In this document: piece after piece, positions 43,903-52,979 of the stretch
How positions within the stretch are numbered: position 1 is the first letter of the stretch
Layout: each line of letters begins with the position of its first letter
Source of the DNA: an uncultured Bacteroidota bacterium
GTDB lineage: Bacteria > Bacteroidota > Bacteroidia > AKYH767-A > OLB10
Direction of reading: 5' to 3'
NCBI GenBank assembly: GCA_900696575.1
Contig: CAADHD010000010.1
Span: forward strand, 1 to 64,000
Length of the DNA: 64,000 nt
Notes under the pieces: generated by a model
Seen by the model: the letters and a program-made list of their open reading frames with translations, nothing else
Told to the model about the DNA's origin: nothing
Databases searched by the model: none
Translations under genes and position numbers: made by a program

Positions 43903-45738
43903 ATGTCCATGTCATCTGCTGCTAAAATTATCAGTCATTTTCTTGCTGTTTTGGTACTGTTTAGTATTTCATTGGCTGCGCATGCACAGGGGCAAACGAA
44001 CCTGGAACTGGCTAATCAATACTTTGCAACGGGTGAGTATGATAAAGCAGCCGTTTATTACGAAAAGCATTACGACCGCGACCCGTTTACTACTTACCCG
44101 CCTTACCTGAAGTGCCTGATGCAACTGAAAGATTACAAGGAGGCAGAGAAACTGGTAAAAAAGCAGATGAAGCGCCAGCCCACCGAGCTTACGCTTTACA
44201 TTGACCTCGGGAAGGTGTATGCCGATAACAACGAGCCTGAAAAAGCGAAGCAGCAATACGACAAGGCCATTAAGTCGCTTACGCCCGATGCAGGCAGCGC
44301 AATACGGTTAGGGTATGCGTTTACCGAAGCCGGCATGATTGACCGCGCTATTGAAACATACACAGCCGCCCGCAAACTGAATCAGCAGTATCCCTTCAGT
44401 TTTGAAATGGCAGAGGTACAGGCGCGCAAGGGAAATCCGCAGGGGATGATTGATGAGTATCTGGACGTGCTTACGTTTAACGAACAGTTTTATCCTAACG
44501 TACAGGCCATCCTCCAAAACAAAATAATAAATGACCAGACGGGTACGATAAGCGACCTGCTGCGGGCTTCGCTGCTGCGCAGGGTGCAGAAACCGGGCAG
44601 CCCGTTTGTTTACAGTGATATGATTTACTGGCTGCTGATACAGGAGAAGGATTTTGAATCGGCACTTGTGCAGGCAAAGGCCATTGAGAAAAGGCTTGAC
44701 GAAGGCGGCACGCGGTTGCTTTCGCTCGGCAGGCTGTGTGTAGCCAATGAAAGATATGAAACTGCCGAAAAGTGTTTCCGCGCTATTATTGAAAAAGGCG
44801 AAAGCAACCCTAACTACTTGGCTGCCCGCATGGAGATGCTCAATGCTTCAAACAAGAAGATAACCTCTGTCGGTACGCCATTGATGCCGGAACTACGGCA
44901 GCTTGACAAGGAATACAAAGCCACCATAAATGAGCTTGGCAAAAACTCCATGACCGCTTCGCTGATATTCAGCTTTGCACACTTGAAAGCCTTTTTTCTG
45001 AATGAGGTTGACAGCGCCATTACACTGCTGGAAGAACTGGTTGAAATGCCGGGCCTTACACAGCAGTTTAAAGCCGAATGCAAATTAGAGCTGGGCGACA
45101 TCTACATCTTTAAAGGCGAGGTTTGGGAAGCAGCCTTGCTTTACGGGCAGGTGGATAAAGATTTTAAGCACGAAGCCATAGGACGCGAAGCGAAGTTCCG
45201 CAATGCGCGCCTGTCATATTACATGGGCGAGTTTGAATGGGCTGCCGCCCAGTTGAAAGTGCTGAAGGCCGCTACTTCGCAACTGATAGCCAACGATGCA
45301 TTGTCATTATCGCTGCTTATTATTGACAATACCGGCCTTGATACCATTACTGACGCGATGATGATGTACTCACATGCCGATTTGCTGGCATTCCGCAATC
45401 AGTTTAAACCGGCACTCGATACGCTCGATAAGCTGGTGGCTGCCTTTCCCGGCCATTCGCTTACCGATGAAGTGTGGTTTCTGAAAGCAAAGATTTTTAT
45501 CAGGCTGAATCAATACGATACGGCAGTACACTTTCTGATGCAGGTAGTAGAGCATTACCAAAATGACATACTTGCCGATGATGCACTTTATACGCTTGGC
45601 GATTTGTATGAAACGAAAATCAAAAACAAGGAGAAAGCCATGCAGGCTTTTGAGATGCTGCTGATGCGCTATCCCGGAAGTTTGTTTGCGGCTGATGCCC
45701 GCAGAAGATTCCGCACCCTGAGAGGAGATATAAACTGA
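43903..45738 (+). CDS. Secreted tetratricopeptide-repeat protein
   Basis: A 611-residue protein from the ATG at 43903 with a signal peptide (FLAVLVLFSISLAAHAQ). TPR units begin at once (LELANQYFATGEYDKAAVYY) and continue to the end (LYTLGDLYETKIKNKEKAMQ), with the final repeats resembling BamD/YbgF-type helical pairs. The frame is open from 43735, but that part is translated repeat DNA and is left out. It is followed by DUF4286 and DUF1571 genes on the same strand. By eye it uses more G/C-ending codons than its neighbours. It probably acts as a periplasmic scaffold; the partner is unknown. Confidence 0.85.
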   Translation: MSMSSAAKIISHFLAVLVLFSISLAAHAQGQTNLELANQYFATGEYDKAAVYYEKHYDRDPFTTYPPYLKCLMQLKDYKEAEKLVKKQMKRQPTELTLYIDLGKVYADNNEPEKAKQQYDKAIKSLTPDAGSAIRLGYAFTEAGMIDRAIETYTAARKLNQQYPFSFEMAEVQARKGNPQGMIDEYLDVLTFNEQFYPNVQAILQNKIINDQTGTISDLLRASLLRRVQKPGSPFVYSDMIYWLLIQEKDFESALVQAKAIEKRLDEGGTRLLSLGRLCVANERYETAEKCFRAIIEKGESNPNYLAARMEMLNASNKKITSVGTPLMPELRQLDKEYKATINELGKNSMTASLIFSFAHLKAFFLNEVDSAITLLEELVEMPGLTQQFKAECKLELGDIYIFKGEVWEAALLYGQVDKDFKHEAIGREAKFRNARLSYYMGEFEWAAAQLKVLKAATSQLIANDALSLSLLIIDNTGLDTITDAMMMYSHADLLAFRNQFKPALDTLDKLVAAFPGHSLTDEVWFLKAKIFIRLNQYDTAVHFLMQVVEHYQNDILADDALYTLGDLYETKIKNKEKAMQAFEMLLMRYPGSLFAADARRRFRTLRGDIN

Positions 45739-45746
45739 GAACTATT

Positions 45747-46082
45747 ATGCCTTCTATAATTTACAGCGTTACCGTTAAGATTGATACATCCGTTCATGAT
45801 GAATGGTTAGGATGGATGCAGCAGCATCATATACCTGATGTACTTAAGACGGGATGTTTTACCGGCTGCCGAATGCTGAGGCTGCTGAGCGAGCCGCAGG
45901 ATGACGGCATCACCTATTCTATACAATATACTTGCAAGCGCCTGGCTGATTATGAGATTTACCGCGACCGATATTCAAAACAATTACAGCAACAGCACCT
46001 TGATAAATACGAAGGCAGGTTTGTGGCCTTCCGTACGCTGCTCGAACAAGTGGATTCTTTCAGCAGCAATTCTGATAATTAG
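45747..46082 (+). CDS. DUF4286 family protein
   Basis: A 111-residue soluble protein of DUF4286, a small Bacteroidota family with a dimeric alpha-beta barrel-like look. It contains IIYSVTVKIDTSVHDEWLGW and HIPDVLKTGCFTGCRMLRLL, then ITYSIQYTCKRLADYEIYRD and FVAFRTLLEQVD, the conserved positions of the family. It begins 8 bases after the TPR gene. Its 3' end overlaps the start of the DUF1571 gene in another frame. No biochemical role is known. Confidence 0.88.
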   Translation: MPSIIYSVTVKIDTSVHDEWLGWMQQHHIPDVLKTGCFTGCRMLRLLSEPQDDGITYSIQYTCKRLADYEIYRDRYSKQLQQQHLDKYEGRFVAFRTLLEQVDSFSSNSDN

Positions 46083-46905
46083 TTTTTTTCTGCTGCTTAC
46101 TTCCGCAGTAACAGCACAATCACTTTCTCCGGAACAAACTTTTGACCGCATGATGGCTGCTATGAAGCAGGTAAAGACGGCCGGTTTTGTGCTTGATATC
46201 AACGAGCGGATAAAAGGGGAAATGCGGCACGACCAGTTCGTGGTTAAACTTCATACAGCGCCTTACAAAGTATATGCATTCAGCGTAACGCCCAATCCGG
46301 GTGCAGAAGCGCTTTATATTGAAGGAGAAAATGGTGGAAAGGCTGTTATCAATCCGAACATGAGACTTATACCAACGCTGCACCTCAGCCCGTATCATTC
46401 CATCCTGCGCAGAAACCATCAGTTTACCTTAAAGCATTTCGGGTTTGAATATGTGCATGAGGTATGCAAAGGGTATCTGCAAAAGTTGGGAAAACGGTTT
46501 TACAGCCACCTTCAATTGGGCGAAGAAGTAACCTTCAATAACCAGAAATACATTTCATTGATTCTGCAAACGGATGAATTCAAATGGGTGCCTTACACGG
46601 TTCAGAAAGGAGAGAATTTAGTTTCCATTTCGGAAAAGCTTTTAGTGAATGATTACATGATTCTTGAAAACAATCCGAAACTTAAAAATTATGACGATGT
46701 GAAGGAAGGGCAGGTGATTAAAGTGCCAACGGTATTCGGCAAGAAAATTATCTTTTATGTTGACAGACGCAGCTATTTACCGATGGTGCAGATTGTTTAT
46801 GATGATAAAGGGCTATACAGCCGTATTGAGTATTCGAGTTTTATACTGAATCCTGCTTTTACTGACGAAGATTTTTCGAAGAAGAATAAGAAGTATGGAT
46901 TCTGA
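46021..46905 (+). CDS. DUF1571 lipid-carrier-like protein with LysM insert
   Basis: A secreted protein of about 294 residues. The signal sequence ILSAAILIISFFLLLTSAVTAQ is clear, but no ATG precedes it in frame. The best start is the TTG at 46021, inside the DUF4286 gene and overlapping it by 62 bases; this start is inferred. The DUF1571 domain (FDRMMAAMKQVKTAGFVLDI, KVYAFSVTPNPGAEALYIEG) is interrupted near the C-terminus by a LysM domain (PYTVQKGENLVSISEKLL to EGQVIKVPTV) and then resumes with RRSYLPMVQIVYDDKGLYSR. LysM domains bind peptidoglycan, so the protein may tether an envelope lipid-handling domain to the wall; that is inference. Confidence 0.8.
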   Translation: MWPSVRCSNKWILSAAILIISFFLLLTSAVTAQSLSPEQTFDRMMAAMKQVKTAGFVLDINERIKGEMRHDQFVVKLHTAPYKVYAFSVTPNPGAEALYIEGENGGKAVINPNMRLIPTLHLSPYHSILRRNHQFTLKHFGFEYVHEVCKGYLQKLGKRFYSHLQLGEEVTFNNQKYISLILQTDEFKWVPYTVQKGENLVSISEKLLVNDYMILENNPKLKNYDDVKEGQVIKVPTVFGKKIIFYVDRRSYLPMVQIVYDDKGLYSRIEYSSFILNPAFTDEDFSKKNKKYGF

Positions 46906-46957
46906 CAGAATTGATGAGGGGGCAATCCGAAATTCAACATTTAGCCTTAACAAGCAC

Positions 46958-48361
46958 TTATTTTTTCAACAAAATAAACTTTTCAGACAGACTTGTTTTA
47001 CCTCCTGAAATCCGCAGCAGGTTCAATCCGGTTTTTGAAAGCGGAATGTAAAATCGGTTCAATCCTATAGTCTGATTAAGATTCTCTTTCCAGATAACCA
47101 TACCTGTTAAATCAAAGATTTCGAATAGCACGGATACGCTTTTAGCGGCATTCCATTCAACCCATAACAAACCATCATGCTGATAAATGTTAAGTGCTGA
47201 ATTACCGGTTGTTGATTCAGGAATTCCAAGTGGCAAAAAATAATTTGAAGGAAAAGAAGGCAAGCCAAGCAGACTCTTGCTGTTGCCAAGGTAAAAGTCA
47301 TTGTAACTGAAACTGCATGCCGGGCCGGCAGCATCAGGATTCTCGATTACCGATAGATAAGCATGCCCCTGGGTAATGGGATTATCATGTGCTAAATAAA
47401 TTTTTCCATCCATGGCCAATTGCAGGGAGCCGTTGGTAACTGCCGACATTCCAACCTGTGTCATCGAAGCCTGTATCTGCTGTGCAGTTCCCGAACTGAT
47501 GTCAAACTGATACACCTCTCCGAAAAAGGCGGTGGTTACATACAGCAAACTGCCCGATGGCGAAAACTCGACTCCATAAGATGAAATGTTGGTGGGTATG
47601 TTTAGCTGAACCGGATTGAAAACTGCGCCTGTGTTATTATCAAAATCAAACAACTCATAAAATCCGTCAAGGTAAACGGCCAGGGCTAATTTATTTCCCT
47701 GCGGATTAAATTTCATCTGCCCTATGGTATTGTCATCATTGCCTGAATGGAAACTTCCGGTCAAAGAAATTACCGGAGTACCGATACCTGAAGCTGAAAT
47801 GTTATAGGCATAAAACGCATTGCTTTTCCAGCGATGGGTAACTACCCAGTAATCCGTTCCGTTGCCGTGAAGTGTGGCTGCAATTTTTTCAGTACAACTA
47901 TCCATCAGCAAAATGTTTTTATGAGTGTTAATTACAGCGCCATTGCCGTTATCCATTGTCATATCCACTAACGAGTACCGGAATCCGTCATTAGGCGGAT
48001 TTTCGTACGGGCCTGCATCAGCCGTGAAAATATAATAGCGGTTTGCATTTCCCGGATTTGGAACTATCAATGCCGAATGCGTTGAGGATTGATGACCCGT
48101 CAGGCCCGTTCCGTTCATCATCACCTGGTTAAGTTTATTGTAAACTGTTTCGCCATTTGTATAAAAAAGCAAATCGCCATTCGTGTTGCTTACAGAAGCG
48201 CAGCCCTCTAACTGTATCATACTGCTGCCTCCCATATTTACAGGGATGCCCGCACAAAACGACACTGCGGACTGACTTCCGAAATACCAGTTGCAGGTTT
48301 CCTTTTGGGAATAGCTGCCGTAAGCAATCATGCTCAGCAACAAGGTGTAAAATAATTTCAT
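46958..48361 (-). CDS. Type IX secreted beta-propeller protein
   Basis: A 467-residue extracellular protein with signal peptide (LFYTLLLSMIAYGSYSQ). The main domain contains propeller-like blades with typical Bacteroidota phrases: NWYFGSQSAVSFCAGIP, GCASVSNTNGDLLFYTNGET and HSALIVPNPGNANRYYIFTA. The C-terminal 85 residues form a type A sorting domain (LNIYQHDGLLWVEWNAAKS, FEIFDLTGMVIWKENL, GLNLLRISGGK), which directs export by the type IX system and anchoring to the surface. GldH in the same window is consistent with that system. Its target or substrate is unknown. Confidence 0.85.
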   Translation of the reverse strand: MKLFYTLLLSMIAYGSYSQKETCNWYFGSQSAVSFCAGIPVNMGGSSMIQLEGCASVSNTNGDLLFYTNGETVYNKLNQVMMNGTGLTGHQSSTHSALIVPNPGNANRYYIFTADAGPYENPPNDGFRYSLVDMTMDNGNGAVINTHKNILLMDSCTEKIAATLHGNGTDYWVVTHRWKSNAFYAYNISASGIGTPVISLTGSFHSGNDDNTIGQMKFNPQGNKLALAVYLDGFYELFDFDNNTGAVFNPVQLNIPTNISSYGVEFSPSGSLLYVTTAFFGEVYQFDISSGTAQQIQASMTQVGMSAVTNGSLQLAMDGKIYLAHDNPITQGHAYLSVIENPDAAGPACSFSYNDFYLGNSKSLLGLPSFPSNYFLPLGIPESTTGNSALNIYQHDGLLWVEWNAAKSVSVLFEIFDLTGMVIWKENLNQTIGLNRFYIPLSKTGLNLLRISGGKTSLSEKFILLKK

Positions 48362-48451
48362 GCTTAAAGTTTATGATTGGTTTCAGAACAAAATAAGACC
48401 TGATAGTTTAAAATCTGTTTCAAATAAACCACTTTATCAGTCATTACCGTA

Positions 48452-48459
48452 TAATTTTG
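48452..48459 (+). promoter_or_regulatory. -7 box TAATTTTG
   Basis: Exact TAnnTTTG match 15 bases before the ATG at 48475 of the secreted hypothetical gene. Confidence 0.55.
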
Positions 48460-48474
48460 CTCAAACATTTTTCA

Positions 48475-49086
48475 ATGAAAAAAATCTTATCCATTCTTAT
48501 CCTTTGCCTTCCCTGCATCTGCTTTTCGCAATCAGGTGTTAAGCCTAAAGACAAACTCGTTAATGACGGAGTTTATCTCAGCTTTGACGAACTGCGCGAA
48601 AATGCCCCCTCCGTTAAACGTCCTCAGCTCTTCCGTTCCATGTACGATACCGTCTTTACCATCCTCCAATGGTCACGCACCCCTTCGCTTTATTACTTAG
48701 ACAAAGACAATCAGAAAGTTTCCATCAACCGCCAAACTATCGTCATGCTTGCCGAAAACGGAACTGCTTACATTCAGCAAAATGGCGTGTTTCATAAAGC
48801 AACTCTTTTCGGGCCTGTCATCGTCTTCACCGAAATCTATCCCAAAGTCAACGAACCCATGGCTGTAGTCGTTACCGAAGTCAAAGCCGCCTCGCGCGAC
48901 CGCATGCTCGATACCGAAAACGAAACCGTCATGGACTATACCCTCGAAAATTTTCAGAAAATCCTCAAACGCGATGAAGAACTTTACAACGAATTCAACG
49001 CCATCAAATCCATCAAACAAAAAAGAAAAATGGTCTATCGTTACATTGAAAAATACAATTCCCGAAACCCCTTTCGCAAACCCTGA
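48475..49086 (+). CDS. Secreted protein of unknown function
   Basis: A 203-residue protein from the ATG at 48475 with a signal peptide (ILSILILCLPCICFSQ). I do not recognise the mature part. It has a Tyr/Asp-rich first half (DGVYLSFDELRENAPSVKR, TPSLYYLDKDNQKVSINR) and ends with a basic helical tail (IKQKRKMVYRYIEKYNSRNP). Its stop codon overlaps the start of the AlkB-like gene (TGATG), so the two are translationally coupled and probably act together. The coding sequence is notably rich in C-ending codons. Confidence 0.7.
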   Translation: MKKILSILILCLPCICFSQSGVKPKDKLVNDGVYLSFDELRENAPSVKRPQLFRSMYDTVFTILQWSRTPSLYYLDKDNQKVSINRQTIVMLAENGTAYIQQNGVFHKATLFGPVIVFTEIYPKVNEPMAVVVTEVKAASRDRMLDTENETVMDYTLENFQKILKRDEELYNEFNAIKSIKQKRKMVYRYIEKYNSRNPFRKP

Positions 49087-50090
49087 TGCGCAATTACAAA
49101 TACTCGCTCAGCCTGTTGCCTGCCTGCTTTGTAATAGCCGGCAACCTGATAGGCGGCTGGTATGTTGCCATGAATACCATCTTTTCCCTTGGCATTCTGG
49201 CTCTGCTCGAAAACATTGTTCCTGAAGATAGAAGTAATGAAGCCGATGAAGGCCAGTTATTTCCCGATGCGCTGCTATACCTGCATGTAGTAATGCAATT
49301 GCTGTGTATGTATTCATTGTTTTATGCCGTTATGCATTACGAACTTAATCCTGCTCAATACGCTCTGATGATACTCAGCACAGGCATTAACAGCGGAGGT
49401 TCAGCCATAGTGATTGCCCATGAACTCATTCACCGAAAAAACAAATGGCACCGCAGAGCCGGTAAACTGCTGCTGTTTACCTGCGGAAACATTTACTTCT
49501 TTGTAAACCATCTTATCATACATCACAAATGGGTAGGCACTGAGCGCGACCCTGCCACTGCGAGATATGGCGAAAGTGTTTACCGCTTTTTTATGCGTAC
49601 TACAAAGGAGCAAATCATCACCTCTTATCAGGCCGAAGCAAAAAGACTGAAAGGAAAAAATGTTTTTGAGTTTCTGCTGAGGAATTATGTAACGGCATCT
49701 TCCCTCCTGCTGATAACTGCATTTATATTACTTTATCATTTCCTCGGTATTTGGGCTGCCTTTGCCTGGGTGCTGCAATGCAAAGCCGCCAACTTTCTGC
49801 TTGAATATACCAATTACATTGAACATTACGGTTTAACCCGGAAAGAAAACGAACGCGTTAACGAAATTCATTCCTGGCAGAGCGATAAAGTCATCAGCCG
49901 TTTCTTCCTGATAGACCTGAGCCGTCACAGCGACCATCATTATTACGCTTCAAAGCCATATCACAAACTCGTAAGCTACCCCGGCAGTCCGGTTTTACCC
50001 GGTGGATACGTAAGTATGATTTATTATGCCTTGATTCCGCCCTTGTGGTTCAAAACGATGAATCCCCTCATAAGAAGTATTCAAAAATGA
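49086..50090 (+). CDS. AlkB-like membrane non-heme iron hydroxylase
   Basis: A 334-residue integral membrane di-iron enzyme of the alkane 1-monooxygenase/fatty acid desaturase superfamily. Eight His ligands can be placed: HELIHRK at 112-118, HLIIHH at 142-147 and RHSDHH in the last quarter, plus the AlkB-type NYIEHYGL motif. The second box lacks the usual EHNKGHH context (it reads NHLIIHH) but keeps the His spacing. The stretch ERDPATARYGESVYRFF after it is closely AlkB-like. Several hydrophobic helices surround the boxes. Its substrate (alkane, fatty acid or other lipid) is not fixed. It is coupled to the upstream secreted protein by TGATG. Confidence 0.85.
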   Translation: MRNYKYSLSLLPACFVIAGNLIGGWYVAMNTIFSLGILALLENIVPEDRSNEADEGQLFPDALLYLHVVMQLLCMYSLFYAVMHYELNPAQYALMILSTGINSGGSAIVIAHELIHRKNKWHRRAGKLLLFTCGNIYFFVNHLIIHHKWVGTERDPATARYGESVYRFFMRTTKEQIITSYQAEAKRLKGKNVFEFLLRNYVTASSLLLITAFILLYHFLGIWAAFAWVLQCKAANFLLEYTNYIEHYGLTRKENERVNEIHSWQSDKVISRFFLIDLSRHSDHHYYASKPYHKLVSYPGSPVLPGGYVSMIYYALIPPLWFKTMNPLIRSIQK

Positions 50091-50131
50091 TGGTATTTTA
50101 ATTCAGGCTTTATACCTGTTTTTACTCCTCC

Positions 50132-50139
50132 TATCTTCG
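50132..50139 (+). promoter_or_regulatory. -7-like box TATCTTCG for holB
   Basis: TAnnTTTG with one change (TTCG), 4 bases before the holB ATG. The tight spacing fits a leaderless mRNA. Confidence 0.45.
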
Positions 50140-50143
50140 CCCC

Positions 50144-51298
50144 ATGCAATACTCCCTCATTCCCGGCCATGAAGAAATAAAGCAACGCCTCAGAAAATCC
50201 GTTGCCGAAAAGCGTATTCCTCATGCACAACTCTTTGCCGGTCCCGATGGCTGTGGTCATCTTCCTCTCGCTATTGCTTATGCTGCTCACATTCTCTGCG
50301 ACAACCCATCTGCCGAAGACAGTTGCGGCCAATGCCGTCAATGTAAAAATATCAGCAAACTCACCTATCCCGATTTTCGTTTTTCCATGCCGTTGGCCGC
50401 ATTGAAAAAAAGAAAACCGCTTAGCAGCGAATTCACTGCCGAATGGCGGCAGGCTGTTCTGGCCAATCCTTACCTTACGCTTAACGATTGGTATGATTTC
50501 CTTGGCTTCGATAACAAGCAAGGTTTTATTTCCATTGACGAAAGTGCCGACATCATCCGCGCCATCTCACTAAAACCCGTAGAAGGCAAATACCGTTTCG
50601 TTTTTATCTGGATGGCCGAAAAACTCCGCACCGATGCTGCCAACCGCCTTCTCAAATCGTTGGAAGAACCTGAAGGAAATAATATCTTCATCCTTCTTAC
50701 TTCACAGCCCGATGCCTTGCTAACTACCATCCTTTCGCGTACTCAGCTCATTAAGATTCCTCCGTTTACCATTCACGAAATCGAATCAGCCCTTAAAAAC
50801 AAATTCACTCTCGATGACCTTGCCTGTACACGCATTGCTCTCCTGAGCGATGGCAACCTCAGCGAAGCCTATTCACTTGCATCAAAAGAAGAAGTAAAAG
50901 CCGAAACTGAAAATAATTTTTTGAATTGGATGAGGCTTTGCTATACGTTATGGCAGCCCACTAAAACAGGAAAAGATAATTTTTCAAAACTTACCGATTG
51001 GGTGGATGAATTTGCCGGTGCCGGCCGCGAAAACCAAAAAAGCTTTATCCTTTCCGGAATGGAATTTTTCCGCCAGTGCATGATGATGAATTATGCAGGA
51101 GCAGAACTGGTAAGATATTCCGATGATATCATACCGAGCTTTTCAAAATTCAGCCGTTTTATCCATCAGAACAACATTGAAGAATTTGAAAAACAACTGA
51201 ACGATGCCTTCTATCATATTGAGCGAAATGCCAATCCCCGCATATTATTTTTAAATTTGTCGCTTAATGTGAACAGGCTTTTGCATACCCCCGCCTGA
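50144..51298 (+). CDS. holB: DNA polymerase III subunit delta'
   Basis: Part of the clamp loader that places the sliding clamp on DNA. The protein has 384 residues. The N-terminus YSLIPGHEEIKQRLRKSVAE and PHAQLFAGPDGCGH match delta', where the Walker A loop is degenerate as expected. A zinc-binding Cys cluster follows (Cys-x-x-Cys-x-x-x... in SCGQCRQCKNISKLTYPDF). The middle has KYRFVFIWMAEKLRTDAANR and LLKSLEEPEGNNIFILLT, the usual AAA+ sensor region. It starts the ricT-gldH segment, and a TATCTTCG promoter-like box lies 4 bases before the ATG. Confidence 0.93.
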   Translation: MQYSLIPGHEEIKQRLRKSVAEKRIPHAQLFAGPDGCGHLPLAIAYAAHILCDNPSAEDSCGQCRQCKNISKLTYPDFRFSMPLAALKKRKPLSSEFTAEWRQAVLANPYLTLNDWYDFLGFDNKQGFISIDESADIIRAISLKPVEGKYRFVFIWMAEKLRTDAANRLLKSLEEPEGNNIFILLTSQPDALLTTILSRTQLIKIPPFTIHEIESALKNKFTLDDLACTRIALLSDGNLSEAYSLASKEEVKAETENNFLNWMRLCYTLWQPTKTGKDNFSKLTDWVDEFAGAGRENQKSFILSGMEFFRQCMMMNYAGAELVRYSDDIIPSFSKFSRFIHQNNIEEFEKQLNDAFYHIERNANPRILFLNLSLNVNRLLHTPA

Positions 51299-51316
51299 TT
51301 TTTAATTTTTATTCTA

Positions 51317-52429
51317 ATGAACTGTACTTCTTGCGGCACCGGTGGGTGCAATAAATTAAACGTCTTCAACTGGCTTTCCGATATTGAACTTCCTCCCGGT
51401 CAGAAACCTTTCCGCATTGTGGAGGTACGCTTTAAGAACACACGGAAAGAATTTTTCAGAAACACAGAAAATCTGCCGTTAAAAGAAGGCGATATTGTTG
51501 CTGTTGAAAGCCATCCCGGACACGATATCGGAATTGTTTCCATGACCGGAGAATTGGTCAGACTACAGTTGAAAAAAAATCAATTAAAGGAAGACAGCCC
51601 CGAAATAAAAAGCATTTTCAGAATTGCCCGTCCTGCGGATATCGAAAAATGGGAATCGGTAAAAGCGCTCGAAACCGAAACCATGATTAAGTCGCGCATC
51701 ATTGCTTCTTCTCTTAAACTCCAGATGAAGTTAAGTGATGTAGAATTTCAGGGCGATGGAAAAAAAGCCACTTTCTATTACACGGCCGAAGGACGGGTTG
51801 ATTTCCGCGAGCTGATAAAAAAATTAGCCGATACTTTTAAAGTGAGGGTGGAGATGAAACAAATCGGACTTCGTCAGGAAGCAGGAAGAGTAGGCGGCAT
51901 TGGCTCGTGCGGAAGAGAATTGTGTTGCTCCACATGGCTTACCGATTTTAAAAATGTTACCACTGGCGCTGCTCGTTATCAGAACCTTTCCATCAATCCT
52001 GCAAAAATTGCAGGCCAGTGCGGCAAATTGAAATGCTGCCTTAACTATGAATTGGATAATTACCTTGATGCCCTGAAAGACATACCTGATGCTGTGCCTT
52101 TGCTTACGCAAAAAGGAAAAGCACTTCATCAGAAAACCGACATATTTAAAAAAACAATGTGGTATGCTTATATTGATCCAGAAACCAACCGTGTCGGTCC
52201 GGCTGATTCATGGATAGCCATACCTGCTGCTAAAGTGAAAGAACTGATTGAGCTAAACCGGAAAAATGAACGCCCTCCCGATTTGCTCGAAGCCGGATAC
52301 AACATGGAAGAAGACGAACCCGATTATTCTGATGTGGTTGGTCAGGACAGCCTGACAAGGATGGACAAGAAGAAGAAAAAGAAGAAAAAAAGAAAGCCGG
52401 GCCATAAGAATTCATCTGCTCCAAAATGA
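51317..52429 (+). CDS. ricT: PSP1/RicT family protein
   Basis: A 370-residue PSP1-domain protein. In Bacillus RicT (YaaT) forms a complex with RicA and RicF that supports mRNA maturation; the role in Bacteroidota is not proven. The N-terminus has Cys-rich MNCTSCGTGGCNKLNVFNWL and the core motifs CGRELCCSTWLTDF and CGKLKCCLNYELD, in which the Cys pairs are conserved in the family. The C-terminus is a long Lys-rich tail. It follows holB and overlaps gldH by 4 bases (ATGA). Confidence 0.9.
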   Translation: MNCTSCGTGGCNKLNVFNWLSDIELPPGQKPFRIVEVRFKNTRKEFFRNTENLPLKEGDIVAVESHPGHDIGIVSMTGELVRLQLKKNQLKEDSPEIKSIFRIARPADIEKWESVKALETETMIKSRIIASSLKLQMKLSDVEFQGDGKKATFYYTAEGRVDFRELIKKLADTFKVRVEMKQIGLRQEAGRVGGIGSCGRELCCSTWLTDFKNVTTGAARYQNLSINPAKIAGQCGKLKCCLNYELDNYLDALKDIPDAVPLLTQKGKALHQKTDIFKKTMWYAYIDPETNRVGPADSWIAIPAAKVKELIELNRKNERPPDLLEAGYNMEEDEPDYSDVVGQDSLTRMDKKKKKKKKRKPGHKNSSAPK

Positions 52430-52929
52430 GAATAAATATCATCATCATATCATTTACAGCCGTCATCGGATTACTCTTTCTCATTGTTTCCTGCGACCCT
52501 TCACGGGTGTATGAGGAAAACAAAAAAATTCCGGATTACAAATGGGAAATTAATTCACCCTTAGAGTTTGAAGTGAACATAACCGACACTGTTAACCCTC
52601 ACCATGTTTACCTCAATGTGCGTCATGCCGGATATTATGGGTTCTCAAACATATACCTGTTTATTGATTCCTGGCTGCCTGACGGAAGTTACAGCCGCGA
52701 TACGGCAGAAATTATTCTTGCCACAAATGATGGAAAATGGATGGGTGATGGACTTGGAGATATATGGGATAACCGGGCTTTATTTAAAAAGAATGTATTG
52801 TTTCCCATGATCGGAACTTATCGTTTTAAACTTACACAGGCCATGCGTGTAAATCCGTTGCAGGGAGTAATGGATGCCGGAATCCGGATTGAGAAAGCAG
52901 GAAAAAAAGCTGATACATCCTTAAAATAA
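52426..52929 (+). CDS. gldH: Gliding motility lipoprotein GldH
   Basis: A 167-residue lipoprotein with lipobox LIVSC (Cys23). It is one of the Gld proteins needed for gliding and type IX secretion in Bacteroidota. Family phrases present are YEENKKIPDYKWEINSPLEF, VYLNVRHAGYYGFSNIYLFI and GDIWDNRALFKKNVLFPMIG, with QAMRVNPLQGVMDAGIRIE at the end. The position directly after ricT is typical. It does not prove the cell glides, since some non-gliding members keep GldH. Confidence 0.93.
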   Translation: MRINIIIISFTAVIGLLFLIVSCDPSRVYEENKKIPDYKWEINSPLEFEVNITDTVNPHHVYLNVRHAGYYGFSNIYLFIDSWLPDGSYSRDTAEIILATNDGKWMGDGLGDIWDNRALFKKNVLFPMIGTYRFKLTQAMRVNPLQGVMDAGIRIEKAGKKADTSLK

Positions 52930-52957
52930 AAAAACCACTCCCGTTTTCAGGAAGTGG
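52928..52957 (-). terminator. Terminator of the tRNA-Glu-rpsT unit
   Basis: On the minus strand CCACTTCC, loop, GGGAGTGG form a stem with one mismatch, followed by a run of seven T residues (52928-52934 on the plus strand are A). It lies 23 bases after the rpsT stop. An A run also flanks the other side, so on the plus strand it has no T tail and is not expected to stop gldH transcription. Confidence 0.75.
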
Positions 52958-52979
52958 AAAAAAAATGGATTGGTAAATA

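Noticed and set aside
52928-52957. Bidirectional terminator for gldH and rpsT
   Set aside because: The stem is followed by A, not T, on the plus strand, so it is only a good terminator for the minus-strand unit.
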